DNA from: Aureibacillus halotolerans
Lineage (GTDB): Bacteria; Bacillota; Bacilli; Bacillales; DSM-28697
Assembly: GCF_004363045.1 (NCBI RefSeq)
Contig: NZ_SNYJ01000001.1
Span: forward strand, 1 to 64,000
DNA: 64,000 bases
Reading direction: 5' to 3'
The position numbers were made by a program, and so were the translations under genes. Under the pieces are notes generated by a model. The model saw only the letters and a program-made list of their open reading frames with translations. It was not told where the DNA came from and made no database searches. Within the stretch, counting starts at the first letter, position 1; each line of letters opens with the position of its first letter. Positions 16,157 through 24,831 of the stretch are shown piece after piece.

Positions 16157-16471
16157 ATGCGTACCACTCGACAATGGTTTTTTCACCCCCGGCTAACGAA
16201 AAAAGATAGGCTTATCGAAGTTCCCGACTCTACGTTCACGTCCTTCGCATCACCTGTAGACGAAGTCATGCTCGAAGCAATGGAATTTGGAAGCCAACTC
16301 CATATTGTCCTATATAGAGAAGAACAATACCATATGTTTACTGGACGAATTGTAGATCAAAATAAAAACCGTTTGCGTATTCAAAATACATGCGAGACAT
16401 GCTACGAAGTGGATGTGACCCACATTGTGGCTGCAAATATCGTACACTCAAAAAGCTCAGACACTGTCTGA
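16157..16471 (+). CDS. YolD-like family protein
   Basis: A small protein of about 104 residues matching the YolD-like family, whose members are often encoded next to Y-family DNA polymerases and linked to the SOS response. The core is DEVMLEAMEFGSQLHIVLYREEQYHMFTGRIVDQNKNRLRI followed by EVDVTHIVAANIV, a small beta-barrel-like pattern of alternating hydrophobics. No polymerase gene is adjacent here. The ATG at 16157 has GAGG nine bases upstream; one five codons earlier is less well placed. The gene's end lies inside the terminator stem. Confidence 0.6.
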   Translation: MRTTRQWFFHPRLTKKDRLIEVPDSTFTSFASPVDEVMLEAMEFGSQLHIVLYREEQYHMFTGRIVDQNKNRLRIQNTCETCYEVDVTHIVAANIVHSKSSDTV

Positions 16472-16485
16472 GCTTTTTGAGTGTA
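16444..16485 (+). terminator. Intrinsic terminator overlapping the YolD-like stop
   Basis: ACACTCAAAAAGCTCAGACA pairs with its inverted copy over a CTG loop, with T-rich 3' side. The last codons of the YolD-like gene form the left arm. Confidence 0.75.
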
Positions 16486-16544
16486 GTCAAAGGCATATTG
16501 AGGGGCAACGCATAAAGAACACGAATGTAAAAAGCAGCACTTTC

Positions 16545-16581
16545 AAAAAGAGACATCTTCTCTGACTCACAGCGAAGATGC
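16545..16581 (-). terminator. Intrinsic terminator of the L,D-transpeptidase gene
   Basis: On the minus strand GCATCTTC pairs with GAAGATGT and is followed by CTCTTTTTG, a few bases after the stop of the transpeptidase gene. Confidence 0.6.
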
Positions 16582-16587
16582 TTTCGC

Positions 16588-16920
16588 TTATTCTACGATT
16601 CGAACAACGGTGCCTATCGAAACCAGTCGTGCTACTTCTTCAACATCCTTATTAAACATGCGGATGCAGCCGTGGCTAACGGCCTTCCCAATAGAAGACG
16701 GGTCGTTCGTTCCGTGTATGCCATAATGAGGTCGTGACAACCCTAACCACCTCGTGCCAAAAGGACCTCCAGGGTTAATCGCTTTGTTAATAATTGTGTA
16801 CGTTCCCTGTGGTGTTTGTGTCAAAATCTTCCCTACGGCAATCGGATAGACCTTTACGGGTATACCGTCCCTCAACAACGTTAACGTTCGAGCGGAAACA
16901 TCGACGAGTATTGAATACAC
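16588..16920 (-). CDS. Minimal L,D-transpeptidase (YkuD domain)
   Basis: A 110-residue protein that is essentially only a YkuD catalytic domain. It has the diagnostic [20 protein letters not shown] (catalytic His, Cys and Arg), preceded by [14 protein letters not shown] and [11 protein letters not shown]. Family enzymes make 3-3 peptidoglycan cross-links or attach ligands to meso-diaminopimelate. No signal peptide, membrane anchor or LysM domain is present, so how it reaches the wall is unclear. The GTG start follows AAGGGGTGAGGGAG. It is transcribed alone between two terminators or gaps. Confidence 0.85.
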   Translation of the reverse strand: MYSILVDVSARTLTLLRDGIPVKVYPIAVGKILTQTPQGTYTIINKAINPGGPFGTRWLGLSRPHYGIHGTNDPSSIGKAVSHGCIRMFNKDVEEVARLVSIGTVVRIVE

Positions 16921-16994
16921 GTCTCCCTCACCCCTTCATAGGTTTGATCCTTTATCTTATGTGGACTACATGTATGGAGTCACTTGATTGTCTT

Positions 16995-17870
16995 TTAAGC
17001 TTTTAATGGCTTTTTCTTACCAGAAAAATACACACCCATTGCGATACATCCAAGGCCTATAAAAATATGTTCCGTAATAGGTTCATTTAATAGCAGTGCA
17101 CCCCAGAAAATAGCCGTAATGGGGACTACATAAGTCACGGACGCCGCAAAATTCGGGCTTCCCTTAATGGCTAAAAAATAAAATAGCAAATAGGCAACGC
17201 CTGAGCCTAAACAGCCAAGTCCAATGATGGATAAGATTCCTTTTACATCGCCAAGCTCTTCCCATTGAATCGGTGTAGTCAAAGCCACCATACAAGCTGA
17301 AGCGATAGCGCCCGTCATCAGTGAGCCTATAGAAATAAAAACAATAGGCACATCGGATAGAAAGCGTTTTGTCGACTGTGCAGCAAAGGCATAGCAAAGC
17401 GCTGCAAGAAGCATTGTTCCGACGCCGACCCAACCACTGCTAACTACGCCTGCAAGGTCAAATTCAATTAGGACTAAAATGCCTAGAAACCCAAGACCTG
17501 CCCCGACCCATTGTCGAAAAGTTAATGGAAGGGCGAAAAAAGCGGTGCCGACAATGGCTGTCCAGATCGGCGTAGTAGCATTTAGGACAGAGGCTGTCGT
17601 TGAATCAATCATCGTTTCTGAAAGAGGGATTAGCGCCCAAGGCAGTGTTGAGTTAAATATCCCAACGAAAAGGAGCGCTTTCCAAGGAAACGGTTTAGGC
17701 AATCGTTTCCTTTGACGCCATACTAGTGGCAGTAAAATGATCATTCCCGCTGAGCACCGCAAAAAAACAGTCCCCCAAACCCCTGCAGGATCAAGCAACC
17801 ATTTCATAAAGACAAAAGACAGTCCCCAAATAAGTGAAAGTGCAACAAGTGCACTGTATAGACGAACCAT
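16995..17870 (-). CDS. EamA/DMT-family transporter (10 membrane segments)
   Basis: A drug/metabolite transporter superfamily permease of 291 residues made of two EamA repeats, about 1-140 and 150-285, each with five hydrophobic helices. Typical motifs are LIWGLSFVFMKW near the start, STTASVLNATTPIWTAIVG ending repeat 1, and a matching SVTYVVPITAIFWGALLLNEPIT in repeat 2. It exports or imports small metabolites of unknown identity. The protein ends in a Lys-rich tail. It faces away from the aldo-keto reductase gene. Confidence 0.85.
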   Translation of the reverse strand: MVRLYSALVALSLIWGLSFVFMKWLLDPAGVWGTVFLRCSAGMIILLPLVWRQRKRLPKPFPWKALLFVGIFNSTLPWALIPLSETMIDSTTASVLNATTPIWTAIVGTAFFALPLTFRQWVGAGLGFLGILVLIEFDLAGVVSSGWVGVGTMLLAALCYAFAAQSTKRFLSDVPIVFISIGSLMTGAIASACMVALTTPIQWEELGDVKGILSIIGLGCLGSGVAYLLFYFLAIKGSPNFAASVTYVVPITAIFWGALLLNEPITEHIFIGLGCIAMGVYFSGKKKPLKA

Positions 17871-18047
17871 AGAAATCCTACTCTCTTGTTAGTAATGAAA
17901 CATTGATCATCTTACCACAACAATTTCTGATATATTTATGGTTTGAAAAATCTGAATATCAACTCTTTGCATATTGCTAGTCAAAAAAATGATCTTTTGC
18001 TACAATAAAGCGGTTACATAATATAATAGAAGAAAGTGGGTTATCCT

Positions 18048-19037
18048 TTGGTTTACATAGCAAACGAAAATCGTTATAAAGAAATGATTTACAACCGTGT
18101 TGGCCGCTCCGGGCTTAAGCTCCCTGCAATCTCTCTAGGCTTATGGCATAATTTTGCCGGCGTGGACGCCTATGAAAATGGTCGAGCCATGCTGCATCGT
18201 GCATTCGATTTGGGGATCACCCATTTTGATCTTGCCAACAATTATGGACCACCCCCTGGATCTGCTGAGGAAATGTTTGGACGTATTTTAAAAACTGATT
18301 TTGCACCTTACCGCGACGAAATGATTATTTCGTCAAAGGCCGGCTACCATATGTGGGATGGTCCATACGGTGACTGGGGATCTAAAAAATACCTCATGGC
18401 GAGTCTTGACCAGAGCTTACAACGAATGGGTCTCGATTATGTTGATATTTTCTATTCCCACCGCCCAGACCCTGATACCCCACTTGAAGAAACGATGGGG
18501 GCTTTAGATCTGATGGTGCGTCAAGGGAAAGCACTGTATGTAGGCATCTCAAGCTACAGTCCAGAACAAACGGCTGAAGCTGCTCGCATTTTGAAAGATC
18601 TCGGGACGCCTTTGCTGATTCATCAACCGAGCTACTCGATGCTCAATCGTTCGATTGAAGAAGGTCTGCAAGACGTGCTTGAAGAGAATGGCGTTGGTTC
18701 CATTGCCTTTTGCCCACTTGCTCAAGGCTTGCTCACAAACAAATACTTACATGGCATTCCTGAAGGTTCGCGAGCAGCAAGGGAGAATACGTTCCTTGAT
18801 GCAAATCGTATTGACGAGGCGCTTGTAGCCAAACTACAGAAATTAAATGGTATAGCTGAACAACGGGGTCAAAGCCTTGCCCAAATGTCCCTCGCTTGGG
18901 TGTTGCGCAAAGGCAAGATCACCACGGCCTTAATTGGTGCGAGCCGTGTGAGCCAAATTGAACAAAATGTTGCTGCACTCAGCAACCTAGAATTTTCTGA
19001 AACCGAACTTAAAGAAATTGACTCCATCCTTGCATAA
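18048..19037 (+). CDS. Aldo-keto reductase, YghZ/GprA-like (L-glyceraldehyde 3-phosphate reductase type)
   Basis: An NADPH-dependent (beta/alpha)8 reductase. E. coli YghZ of this branch reduces L-glyceraldehyde 3-phosphate and methylglyoxal. The TTG start at 18048 gives MVYIANENRY and aligns with the YghZ N-terminus, with AGTGGG about eight bases upstream. Catalytic residues are visible: D and Y in FDLANNYGPPPGSAEE, K in ISSKAGY, and H in FYSHRPDPDTPLEET. The C-terminal cofactor region ALIGASRVSQIEQNVAAL is typical. It is about 329 residues, the usual family length. It is monocistronic, with a GC-rich hairpin after the stop. TATAAT at 18022-18027 is a possible -10. Confidence 0.85.
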   Translation: MVYIANENRYKEMIYNRVGRSGLKLPAISLGLWHNFAGVDAYENGRAMLHRAFDLGITHFDLANNYGPPPGSAEEMFGRILKTDFAPYRDEMIISSKAGYHMWDGPYGDWGSKKYLMASLDQSLQRMGLDYVDIFYSHRPDPDTPLEETMGALDLMVRQGKALYVGISSYSPEQTAEAARILKDLGTPLLIHQPSYSMLNRSIEEGLQDVLEENGVGSIAFCPLAQGLLTNKYLHGIPEGSRAARENTFLDANRIDEALVAKLQKLNGIAEQRGQSLAQMSLAWVLRKGKITTALIGASRVSQIEQNVAALSNLEFSETELKEIDSILA

Positions 19038-19045
19038 TGCATAGG

Positions 19046-19095
19046 AAATGGCCCATGTCTTCTCGTTTCGACGAGAAAGAGGCATGGGCCATTGC
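19046..19095. terminator. GC-rich hairpin after the aldo-keto reductase
   Basis: AATGGCCCATG pairs with CATGGGCCATT, with an inner TTCTCG/CGAGAA stem. There is no long T-run after it, so it may be a weak terminator or an mRNA-stabilising hairpin. Confidence 0.5.
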
Positions 19096-19124
19096 TCTAT
19101 TAATCTCATTTCTGAGGTGAAACA

Positions 19125-19634
19125 ATGCGATTGTTCAACCTTTTTTTCTTCTTGTTTGTGGTATGCATCATATGTCGCTTCATTTTCATGATTCCACGCT
19201 CAGATTATGGAGATATTCTGCGCTACGAGTATTTTTATGTTCTCCCAGGTAGTCTCCTCGTCATCGTTATGCTTATAGTCCTACCCTTCCGAAAAAAATT
19301 TCGCACAAAAACGCTAGTCATTATCCTATGGTTCACTACCATCGTATTTTTCGGATCTTCTGCCCTCTGGTACTTTACCAATCTTCCCACATACACCTAT
19401 GCTCAATCGCAAAAGATTGTAGAAGCTCAACTTGCGTCGGAACATCCTGAAGCAACAATTGATCGTCATCCACCACCTACGATGAACTATTCACTTTTTC
19501 CTAAAGATGCTGGCCTGCTGGACACCACACACGGCTCCTATATTCTACTTTTCAAAGTAGAAAACTCACCAAGCGCCTATCGTTTCCACCCGTTTAAAGG
19601 GAGCTATGAGCGTTTACCTGATTTTCCTTTTTAA
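19125..19634 (+). CDS. Uncharacterised membrane protein
   Basis: A 169-residue protein of no recognised family. Three hydrophobic segments (about 3-23, 38-56, 65-85) are followed by an outward-facing C-terminal domain of about 80 residues. That domain has YAQSQKIVEAQLASEHPEATIDRHPPPTMNY and a beta-like SYILLFKVEN tail, resembling small PepSY-like or DUF extracytoplasmic domains only in general character. GAGGTGA lies five bases before the ATG. It appears to be a single gene. Confidence 0.6.
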   Translation: MRLFNLFFFLFVVCIICRFIFMIPRSDYGDILRYEYFYVLPGSLLVIVMLIVLPFRKKFRTKTLVIILWFTTIVFFGSSALWYFTNLPTYTYAQSQKIVEAQLASEHPEATIDRHPPPTMNYSLFPKDAGLLDTTHGSYILLFKVENSPSAYRFHPFKGSYERLPDFPF

Positions 19635-19682
19635 TCACAATCATTTGCTTCGTTCTCCAAATTAAAATCGCTACCTAACATC

Positions 19683-19718
19683 AAAAAAACCATCTGTCGT
19701 GTTGATCACAGATGGTTT
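19683..19718 (-). terminator. Intrinsic terminator of the nir operon
   Basis: On the minus strand AAACCATCTGT pairs with ACAGATGGTTT and is followed by a run of seven T, directly after the cobA stop. Confidence 0.85.
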
Positions 19719-19725
19719 AAATCTA

Positions 19726-20502
19726 TTATACGTACAGTTCTTGCAACTCAGGAGCCCCTGTCGCTTTAAGCTCCTGCATAAGGGTATGCTGGGAGACGAC
19801 ATCACCAATGACGATGACGGCTGGGTTTTGAATGTCTGCTGCCCTTGCAATCTCACAAATCGTGCCCAATGTCCCTGTGACTGTTTTTTGCTCATCCGTT
19901 GTTCCTTGCTGAACGATGGCTACTGGAGTGGACGCCGCTTTCTCTTCAAGCAACAGTCGTTCACAAATCCAACGAAGGTTTTTGATGCCCATGTAGATAA
20001 CAAGCGTATCGACAGCTTTTGCCAGGTGTCCCCACTCAACATTTTCGGGCTCTCCTTTTTTCTGGTGCCCGGTAACGATGGCAAATGAACGAGCCAATGT
20101 TCGGTGTGTGACTGGAATATCCGCATAGGCTGGAGCCGCAATTCCTGCTGTAATGCCAGGAACCACTTCGTATTCAACGCCTGCCCTCGCAAGCGCCTCC
20201 GCTTCTTCCGCGCCTCTGCCAAAAACGAACGGGTCTCCGCCTTTTAAGCGAACGACAGAGGTGGATTTTCGCCCGTATTTCACGAGCAATCGGTTAATGG
20301 TCTCCTGTGTCATTGCATGATAACCCGGGCTCTTGCCACAATACACGAGATGAGCCTCTGGCTTCGCTTCCCTTAGAAGCTCCGGATTTACTAGACGATC
20401 ATAGAGGATGGTATCCGCTGCTTGTATCGCCTTTAATGCTTTGACTGTAATTAAATCCGGATCTCCTGGTCCCGCACCAACAAGATAGACCTTTCCCATC
20501 AT
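19726..20502 (-). CDS. cobA: Uroporphyrinogen-III C-methyltransferase (SUMT)
   Basis: Uses S-adenosylmethionine to methylate C2 and C7 of uroporphyrinogen III, giving precorrin-2, the first step to siroheme. The 258 residues show the family motifs VGAGPGDPDLITVKA, VVRLKGGDPFVFGRGAEEA, YEVVPGITAGIAAPAYADIPVTHR and PVAIVQQGTTDEQKTVTGTL. It lacks the dehydrogenase/ferrochelatase domain of CysG, so separate enzymes must finish siroheme. It is the last gene of the minus-strand nitrite operon and serves NirB, which needs siroheme. GGGGGAG precedes the double ATG start. Confidence 0.92.
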   Translation of the reverse strand: MMGKVYLVGAGPGDPDLITVKALKAIQAADTILYDRLVNPELLREAKPEAHLVYCGKSPGYHAMTQETINRLLVKYGRKSTSVVRLKGGDPFVFGRGAEEAEALARAGVEYEVVPGITAGIAAPAYADIPVTHRTLARSFAIVTGHQKKGEPENVEWGHLAKAVDTLVIYMGIKNLRWICERLLLEEKAASTPVAIVQQGTTDEQKTVTGTLGTICEIARAADIQNPAVIVIGDVVSQHTLMQELKATGAPELQELYV

Positions 20503-20526
20503 CCATCTCCCCCATTCGCTTATCTA

Positions 20527-21354
20527 TTAAGACGTTTTCGTATGCACCATTTTGATAGCTGCACTTTTTTCTCTTTTGTGATGTGTCATATACAGCGCTA
20601 CTCCCGTAAACAAAAAACCACTCACTAGATTCCCGATTAGTACCGGGATTTGGTTCCAAATCCACCAATCGGAAAAGGTCACATCTGCGCCCAACATCAT
20701 TCCAGCTGGGATCACGAACATATTGACCACCGCATGCTCAAAGCCTTGTGCGAAGAATATAAAAATCGGTAACCACATCGCAACAATTTTCCCAATTGTG
20801 GATGTTGATGTCATTGCCATGATCGCACCAAGCGTCACCATCCAGTTGCACAGCATCGCTTTGACAAAAACGACAACAAAGCCAATGGAGCCTAAGCTAG
20901 CGTACCCGATCGTTTTGCTCTCTGCGACTGCGACAATTTTTTGCAGCACTGGCGTATCCATTGTTTGAAAGAAATTCGTTGAGCCGATCAAATACAGAAT
21001 AGCGTAAAGCGCCGCACCAATGAGATGCCCGACAATCACCCAAAACCAGTTGTTCAGCATGGCTTTATTTGTCGTTTTCTTTGCCATGACAGCCACTGGG
21101 ATAAGCGCGAAGCTCCCAGTGACCAATTCTAGTCCTAATAAGACAACGAGTACAAAACATGCCGGAAAAACAAGTGCTCCAAGCATTCCGATAGACGTCT
21201 GTGTTTCTGTAGTAAAGGCAAGAGTGGTTCCGAACCCGAGAAAAGCACCAGCTAATGCACCACGTATCAACAAATCCTTTATCGACAACGAGGCTTTTTC
21301 AGCCCCTGAATCAATCATCGCATCGACTACAGCCCCGGGTTTAACAAACGCCAT
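20527..21354 (-). CDS. Formate/nitrite transporter (FNT) family channel, probably nitrite
   Basis: A pentameric inner-membrane channel with six membrane helices per subunit; 275 residues from the chosen start. The family signature is seen in [26 protein letters not shown], in [11 protein letters not shown] and in [14 protein letters not shown], with [13 protein letters not shown] giving the conserved pore His. Being in an operon with nirB, nirD and cobA points to nitrite uptake or efflux (NirC-like) rather than formate. The ATG at 21354 is preferred, with GAGG eight bases upstream; it overlaps the nirD end by 14 bases, suggesting translational coupling. Confidence 0.88.
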   Translation of the reverse strand: MAFVKPGAVVDAMIDSGAEKASLSIKDLLIRGALAGAFLGFGTTLAFTTETQTSIGMLGALVFPACFVLVVLLGLELVTGSFALIPVAVMAKKTTNKAMLNNWFWVIVGHLIGAALYAILYLIGSTNFFQTMDTPVLQKIVAVAESKTIGYASLGSIGFVVVFVKAMLCNWMVTLGAIMAMTSTSTIGKIVAMWLPIFIFFAQGFEHAVVNMFVIPAGMMLGADVTFSDWWIWNQIPVLIGNLVSGFLFTGVALYMTHHKREKSAAIKMVHTKTS

Positions 21355-21700
21355 TGGTGACGCCTCGCTCTGCTTCTTCTTCACCTACTAAAACATAGAC
21401 AAGCTCACCTTCGACCTCAACTTCAAACGTCTTTACGCAACCCACATCCGGTTCTTGGACAAGACCATCCTTTAAGGAGATTTTCCAATCGTGCATCGGG
21501 CAAAACACATGGTCCCCAGAAACCATCCCTTCTGCCAATACGCCAGCTTTATGAGGGCAACGATTTTCAATGGCCTTTACGGAGCCATCGCTTAAGCGGA
21601 ACAAAGCGAGCTCATTCTCACCAATCACAACCGTTTTCCCCATTTTTACCGGCAAATCACTAAGCTCTGCCACTTTGATCCTTTGCTTTGTAATGGCCAT
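21341..21700 (-). CDS. nirD: Nitrite reductase [NAD(P)H] small subunit
   Basis: A Rieske-fold small subunit of assimilatory nitrite reductase, about 119 residues. A Rieske [2Fe-2S] ligand set appears conserved as C-P-H-K ([12 protein letters not shown]) and C-P-M-H ([12 protein letters not shown]). This is a full ligand pattern, whereas many NirD proteins lack it. The ATG at 21700 has GAGGAG eight bases upstream. It lies 17 bases after nirB and overlaps the channel gene. Confidence 0.92.
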   Translation of the reverse strand: MAITKQRIKVAELSDLPVKMGKTVVIGENELALFRLSDGSVKAIENRCPHKAGVLAEGMVSGDHVFCPMHDWKISLKDGLVQEPDVGCVKTFEVEVEGELVYVLVGEEEAERGVTNGVC

Positions 21701-21717
21701 CTCCATCACTCCTCAAG

Positions 21718-24129
21718 TTATTTTGTCAGCGCAGGTGCTGCGACTTCATATAGCTCTTTACGAATCTGAGCATCGGAAATGACCTGTTTCCATGGTTCTA
21801 CGGTTGCTGCCAACGCAACATCCAAACGTGCAATGAGGGCGACGCTTTGTTCAGGATCTGTCACAACATCGCGAATATGGTCTAAACCTAGACGCTCTAC
21901 CCAAGGGGCAGTTCGTTCAAGATATTCAGCGGTTTCACGGTAATACTGGAAGTACGCACCTGTGATTTGGAGAACCTCTTGCTCAGACTTTACCTTGACG
22001 AGAAGATCTGCAGCTCGTAAATGAGTGCCGCCATTCCCTCCAACATAGATTTCCCATCCGCCATCAACACCTACAATACCTACGTCTTTAATGCCTGACT
22101 CAGCACAGTTTCGGGGACAAGCAGACACCGCCATTTTGACTTTATGCGGAGTGCTCACGCGTTCAAAGCGTTTTTCAAGCTCAACACCTAAGCCGATCGA
22201 ATCCTGAGTGCCAAAGCGACAGAAATCCGCTCCAACACAGGTTTTGACGGTTCTTAACGTCTTTCCATAAGCGTAGCCAGAAGGCATATCAAGATCTTCC
22301 CACACACTTGGTAAATCATCTTTCTTCAGTCCAAACATATCAATCCGTTGACCACCAGTGACCTTCAAAAGCTTCACTTCATACTTGTCAGCAACGTCAG
22401 CAATTTTTCGAAGCTGATCAGCGTTTGTCACCCCACCGTACATTCTAGGGACTACGGAGAAGGTGCCATCCTTTTGAATATTTGCATGCAAGCGTTCATT
22501 GACGTATTTTGATTCTTTCTCATCCTGTGAATTCGTCGGGTGTGCCATATTGATATAATAGTTCAGCGCTGGACGACACTTGGAACAGCCTTCCTCAGTT
22601 TTCCAATCAAGTACGTTCATTACTGAGCGTGTGGTCGTAAGCTCTTGTTCTCGAATCGCGTCGACAATTTCATCGCGTGACATCGTTGTGCAAGAACAGA
22701 GAGGTTTCACTTGGTTGGACGCATCAAATGAATCCCCAAGCGTTTCTTGAAGCAAATCCGCAACAAGGTTTGCACAGCCTCCACACGATCTTGACGCTGA
22801 CGTGCATGCCTTGACCTCCTCGACACTTGCAAGACCTTGCTCTTTAATAGCGGAGCAAATCGTTCCTTTTGTGACGCCATTACAGCCACAAATAATATCT
22901 TCGGCACTCATTGATGCAGTCACAGAGACCGCCGGTGCATCGGATTGCTGCATCGCTAGGTAGTCTTCAATGTTTGCTTTCTTATTAATCATTGATGTCA
23001 GTAGTGTACTTTCGGATGTATCGCCAAAGAGCACTGCGCCTGTAACACGGCCATTTTCACTCAATACTTTTTTATACGTACCTTTCCAATCGTCAAAAGC
23101 CATTAAAGACTTTGAAGTGTCAGATTCGACGATCGTTCCGGTAGAGAAGACCGACACACCTGATACTTTTAAATTTGTCGAAAGTACAGAACCTTCGTAC
23201 GGTTTGGTATCTACACCACAAACCGTTTTAGCCAAAACCTTCCCTTGATCGTATAACGGAGCGACGAGACCATACACCGTTTTTCTATGCTCCGTACACT
23301 CCCCTAACGCGTAAACATTTGGTGCACTCGCACGCATATAGTCATCAACAACGATCCCATTGTTGACACTTAACCCTGAGTCTCTTGCCAGCTGAACCTG
23401 TGGCTTAATTCCAACCGCCATAATGACAAGGTCTGCCTCTAGAAAACTTCCATCCACAAACTTTAATCCAGATACATGCTTTTTGCCTGTAAGCTCCTGC
23501 GTAAGCGTATGAACCATAATTTTCATACCTTGTTCTTCAAGCTTCTTTTTTAATAATTTCCCTGCTTCTGGATCCAGCTGACGATTCATTAAGTACGGCT
23601 CGTTATGGACAACTGTAACATCCATGTCGAGATTTAAAAGTCCCCGTGCGGCTTCAAGACCTAGAATACCACCGCCAATAACAACAGCTTTCTTCTTTGT
23701 TTTTGCATAGTGAATGAGCGTATCGCAGTCTTTAATATCACGAAAACCCATCACGCCATCTTTATCCGCACCAGGAAGTGGGAGCATAAAAGGCATTGAC
23801 CCCGTTGCAAAAATCAGATGATCATAAGGAATAGTCTGTTGTTTATCTGTTGTTACCGTTTGTTTCTTCGTGTCCACCTTCGTGGCCGTTTCACCTTTGT
23901 GAAGAGTGATGTTATTTTCAGCGTACCAATCAAGTTCGTTCAATGTAATGTCCGAAATGGAGGTATCGCCCTGAAGCACTTTTGAAAGGAGTATTCGATT
24001 GTAGTTTGGATGTGGTTCTGAACCGATGATTGTAATATCAAATTGGTCAGGAGACGTTTTTATTATTTCTTCAATACAACGAACTCCAGCCATCCCATTT
24101 CCGATAAGAACTACTTTTTGTTTAGTCAA
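21718..24129 (-). CDS. nirB: Nitrite reductase [NAD(P)H] large subunit
   Basis: Reduces nitrite to ammonium with NAD(P)H for nitrogen assimilation. About 803 residues, with the expected domain order. An FAD/NAD oxidoreductase (about 1-310; VVLIGNGMAGVRC and AVVIGGGILGLEAA nucleotide motifs) comes first. Two BFD-like [2Fe-2S] cysteine clusters follow (ICGCNGVTKG...SRSCGGC near 415-460, and LCSCTTMSRDE...EGCSKCRP near 480-525). The ferredoxin half-domain and siroheme/[4Fe-4S] site come last, with TCVGADFCRFG and SACPRNCAES supplying the four cysteines. The TTG start is chosen because TTGGAGGT lies seven bases upstream. It is the first gene of the nirB-nirD-FNT-cobA operon, behind a TnrA-type site. 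Confidence 0.93.
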   Translation of the reverse strand: MTKQKVVLIGNGMAGVRCIEEIIKTSPDQFDITIIGSEPHPNYNRILLSKVLQGDTSISDITLNELDWYAENNITLHKGETATKVDTKKQTVTTDKQQTIPYDHLIFATGSMPFMLPLPGADKDGVMGFRDIKDCDTLIHYAKTKKKAVVIGGGILGLEAARGLLNLDMDVTVVHNEPYLMNRQLDPEAGKLLKKKLEEQGMKIMVHTLTQELTGKKHVSGLKFVDGSFLEADLVIMAVGIKPQVQLARDSGLSVNNGIVVDDYMRASAPNVYALGECTEHRKTVYGLVAPLYDQGKVLAKTVCGVDTKPYEGSVLSTNLKVSGVSVFSTGTIVESDTSKSLMAFDDWKGTYKKVLSENGRVTGAVLFGDTSESTLLTSMINKKANIEDYLAMQQSDAPAVSVTASMSAEDIICGCNGVTKGTICSAIKEQGLASVEEVKACTSASRSCGGCANLVADLLQETLGDSFDASNQVKPLCSCTTMSRDEIVDAIREQELTTTRSVMNVLDWKTEEGCSKCRPALNYYINMAHPTNSQDEKESKYVNERLHANIQKDGTFSVVPRMYGGVTNADQLRKIADVADKYEVKLLKVTGGQRIDMFGLKKDDLPSVWEDLDMPSGYAYGKTLRTVKTCVGADFCRFGTQDSIGLGVELEKRFERVSTPHKVKMAVSACPRNCAESGIKDVGIVGVDGGWEIYVGGNGGTHLRAADLLVKVKSEQEVLQITGAYFQYYRETAEYLERTAPWVERLGLDHIRDVVTDPEQSVALIARLDVALAATVEPWKQVISDAQIRKELYEVAAPALTK

Positions 24130-24155
24130 GTATGTGACCTCCAATCTTTTTCATT

Positions 24156-24207
24156 AGTGTAGAGCAATGATTGGAGGTTTTCCAAGATATTGTTAGACAA
24201 TCTGACA
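24156..24207 (-). promoter_or_regulatory. nirB promoter with a TnrA box
   Basis: TGTTAGACAATCTGACA at 24191-24207 is a perfect match to the TnrA/GlnR consensus TGTNA-N7-TNACA. On the minus strand a -10-like TACACT lies at 24161-24156, putting the start site near 24149 and the box centre at about -50. This is the position from which TnrA is known to activate promoters. It implies induction of the operon under nitrogen limitation. Promoter details are inference. Confidence 0.75.
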
Positions 24208-24738
24208 CATTATCTGAACATTCCGTATGGAAAAAAGCTATTTTACCTTTCGCAAGATGTATCTTTTTATAACATGTAAGGGCATATTTTATAACACCAT
24301 TAGAGATGTGAAAGCATCTTTGGATTGATGAGGGTGTAGTACGAACACTCCTCTTAATAATCCCACAAAACAAGAGAAAAAAAGATTCCGAGAAGGAGTT
24401 GGCTCGGCTCATCGGAAGCCTTTTTCAGCAGATATGTGTGGGCTAACCACAAACAACGGCTTGCTTCGAAAGACGTCAAGAGATGTGTTACCCCCTTCCG
24501 CAGCGAGTGAAGTCTTCTAGAATGAATTAGAATTTCCCACCACCACTTATTTTGCGACCTACTCCTCCTCTTTTCCCACATTGTTTTAAGCTGTTTAATA
24601 TCTCCATTTCTAAATTCTATTTATTTTAAGATCGTCCATTGCCCGATGTGCTAAGTGGCTTAGAACTCCCTTATTTCCAACGAACACAACTTGAAATTTT
24701 TTAGTCGAGCCTTTTTTTTGCATTAGGGCAAAAAAAGG
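24208..24738. other. Long intergenic region, no gene seen
   Basis: About 530 bases between divergent nirB and mntA. Frames of 75-96 codons are present but have no ribosome sites and no recognisable protein features. No repeat matching the families elsewhere in the window was found. Confidence 0.5.
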
Positions 24739-24784
24739 TTGACGATGTTGCCTTCTTGTTATAATGTTTCTCTAAGGAAACTTT
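24739..24784 (+). promoter_or_regulatory. mntA promoter with MntR-like operator
   Basis: TTGACG (24739-24744) and TATAAT (24760-24765) form a promoter with a short 15-base spacer. Just after the -10, TTTCTCTAAGGAAACTTT at 24767-24784 carries the inverted repeat GTTTC-N6-GAAAC. It resembles known Bacillus MntR sites of the TTTGCC-T-AAGGAAACT type. Placement over the start site fits manganese-dependent repression. It also argues for manganese rather than zinc as substrate of the downstream transporter. Confidence 0.65.
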
Positions 24785-24831
24785 CGTGATCAACAACAAT
24801 TACATTGCACAAAGTAAAAGGAGTTGTATGA

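Noticed and set aside
24122-24581. Minus-strand frames of 75-96 codons upstream of nirB
   Set aside because: No ribosome sites; they overlap the TnrA box and promoter region and have no protein-like pattern.
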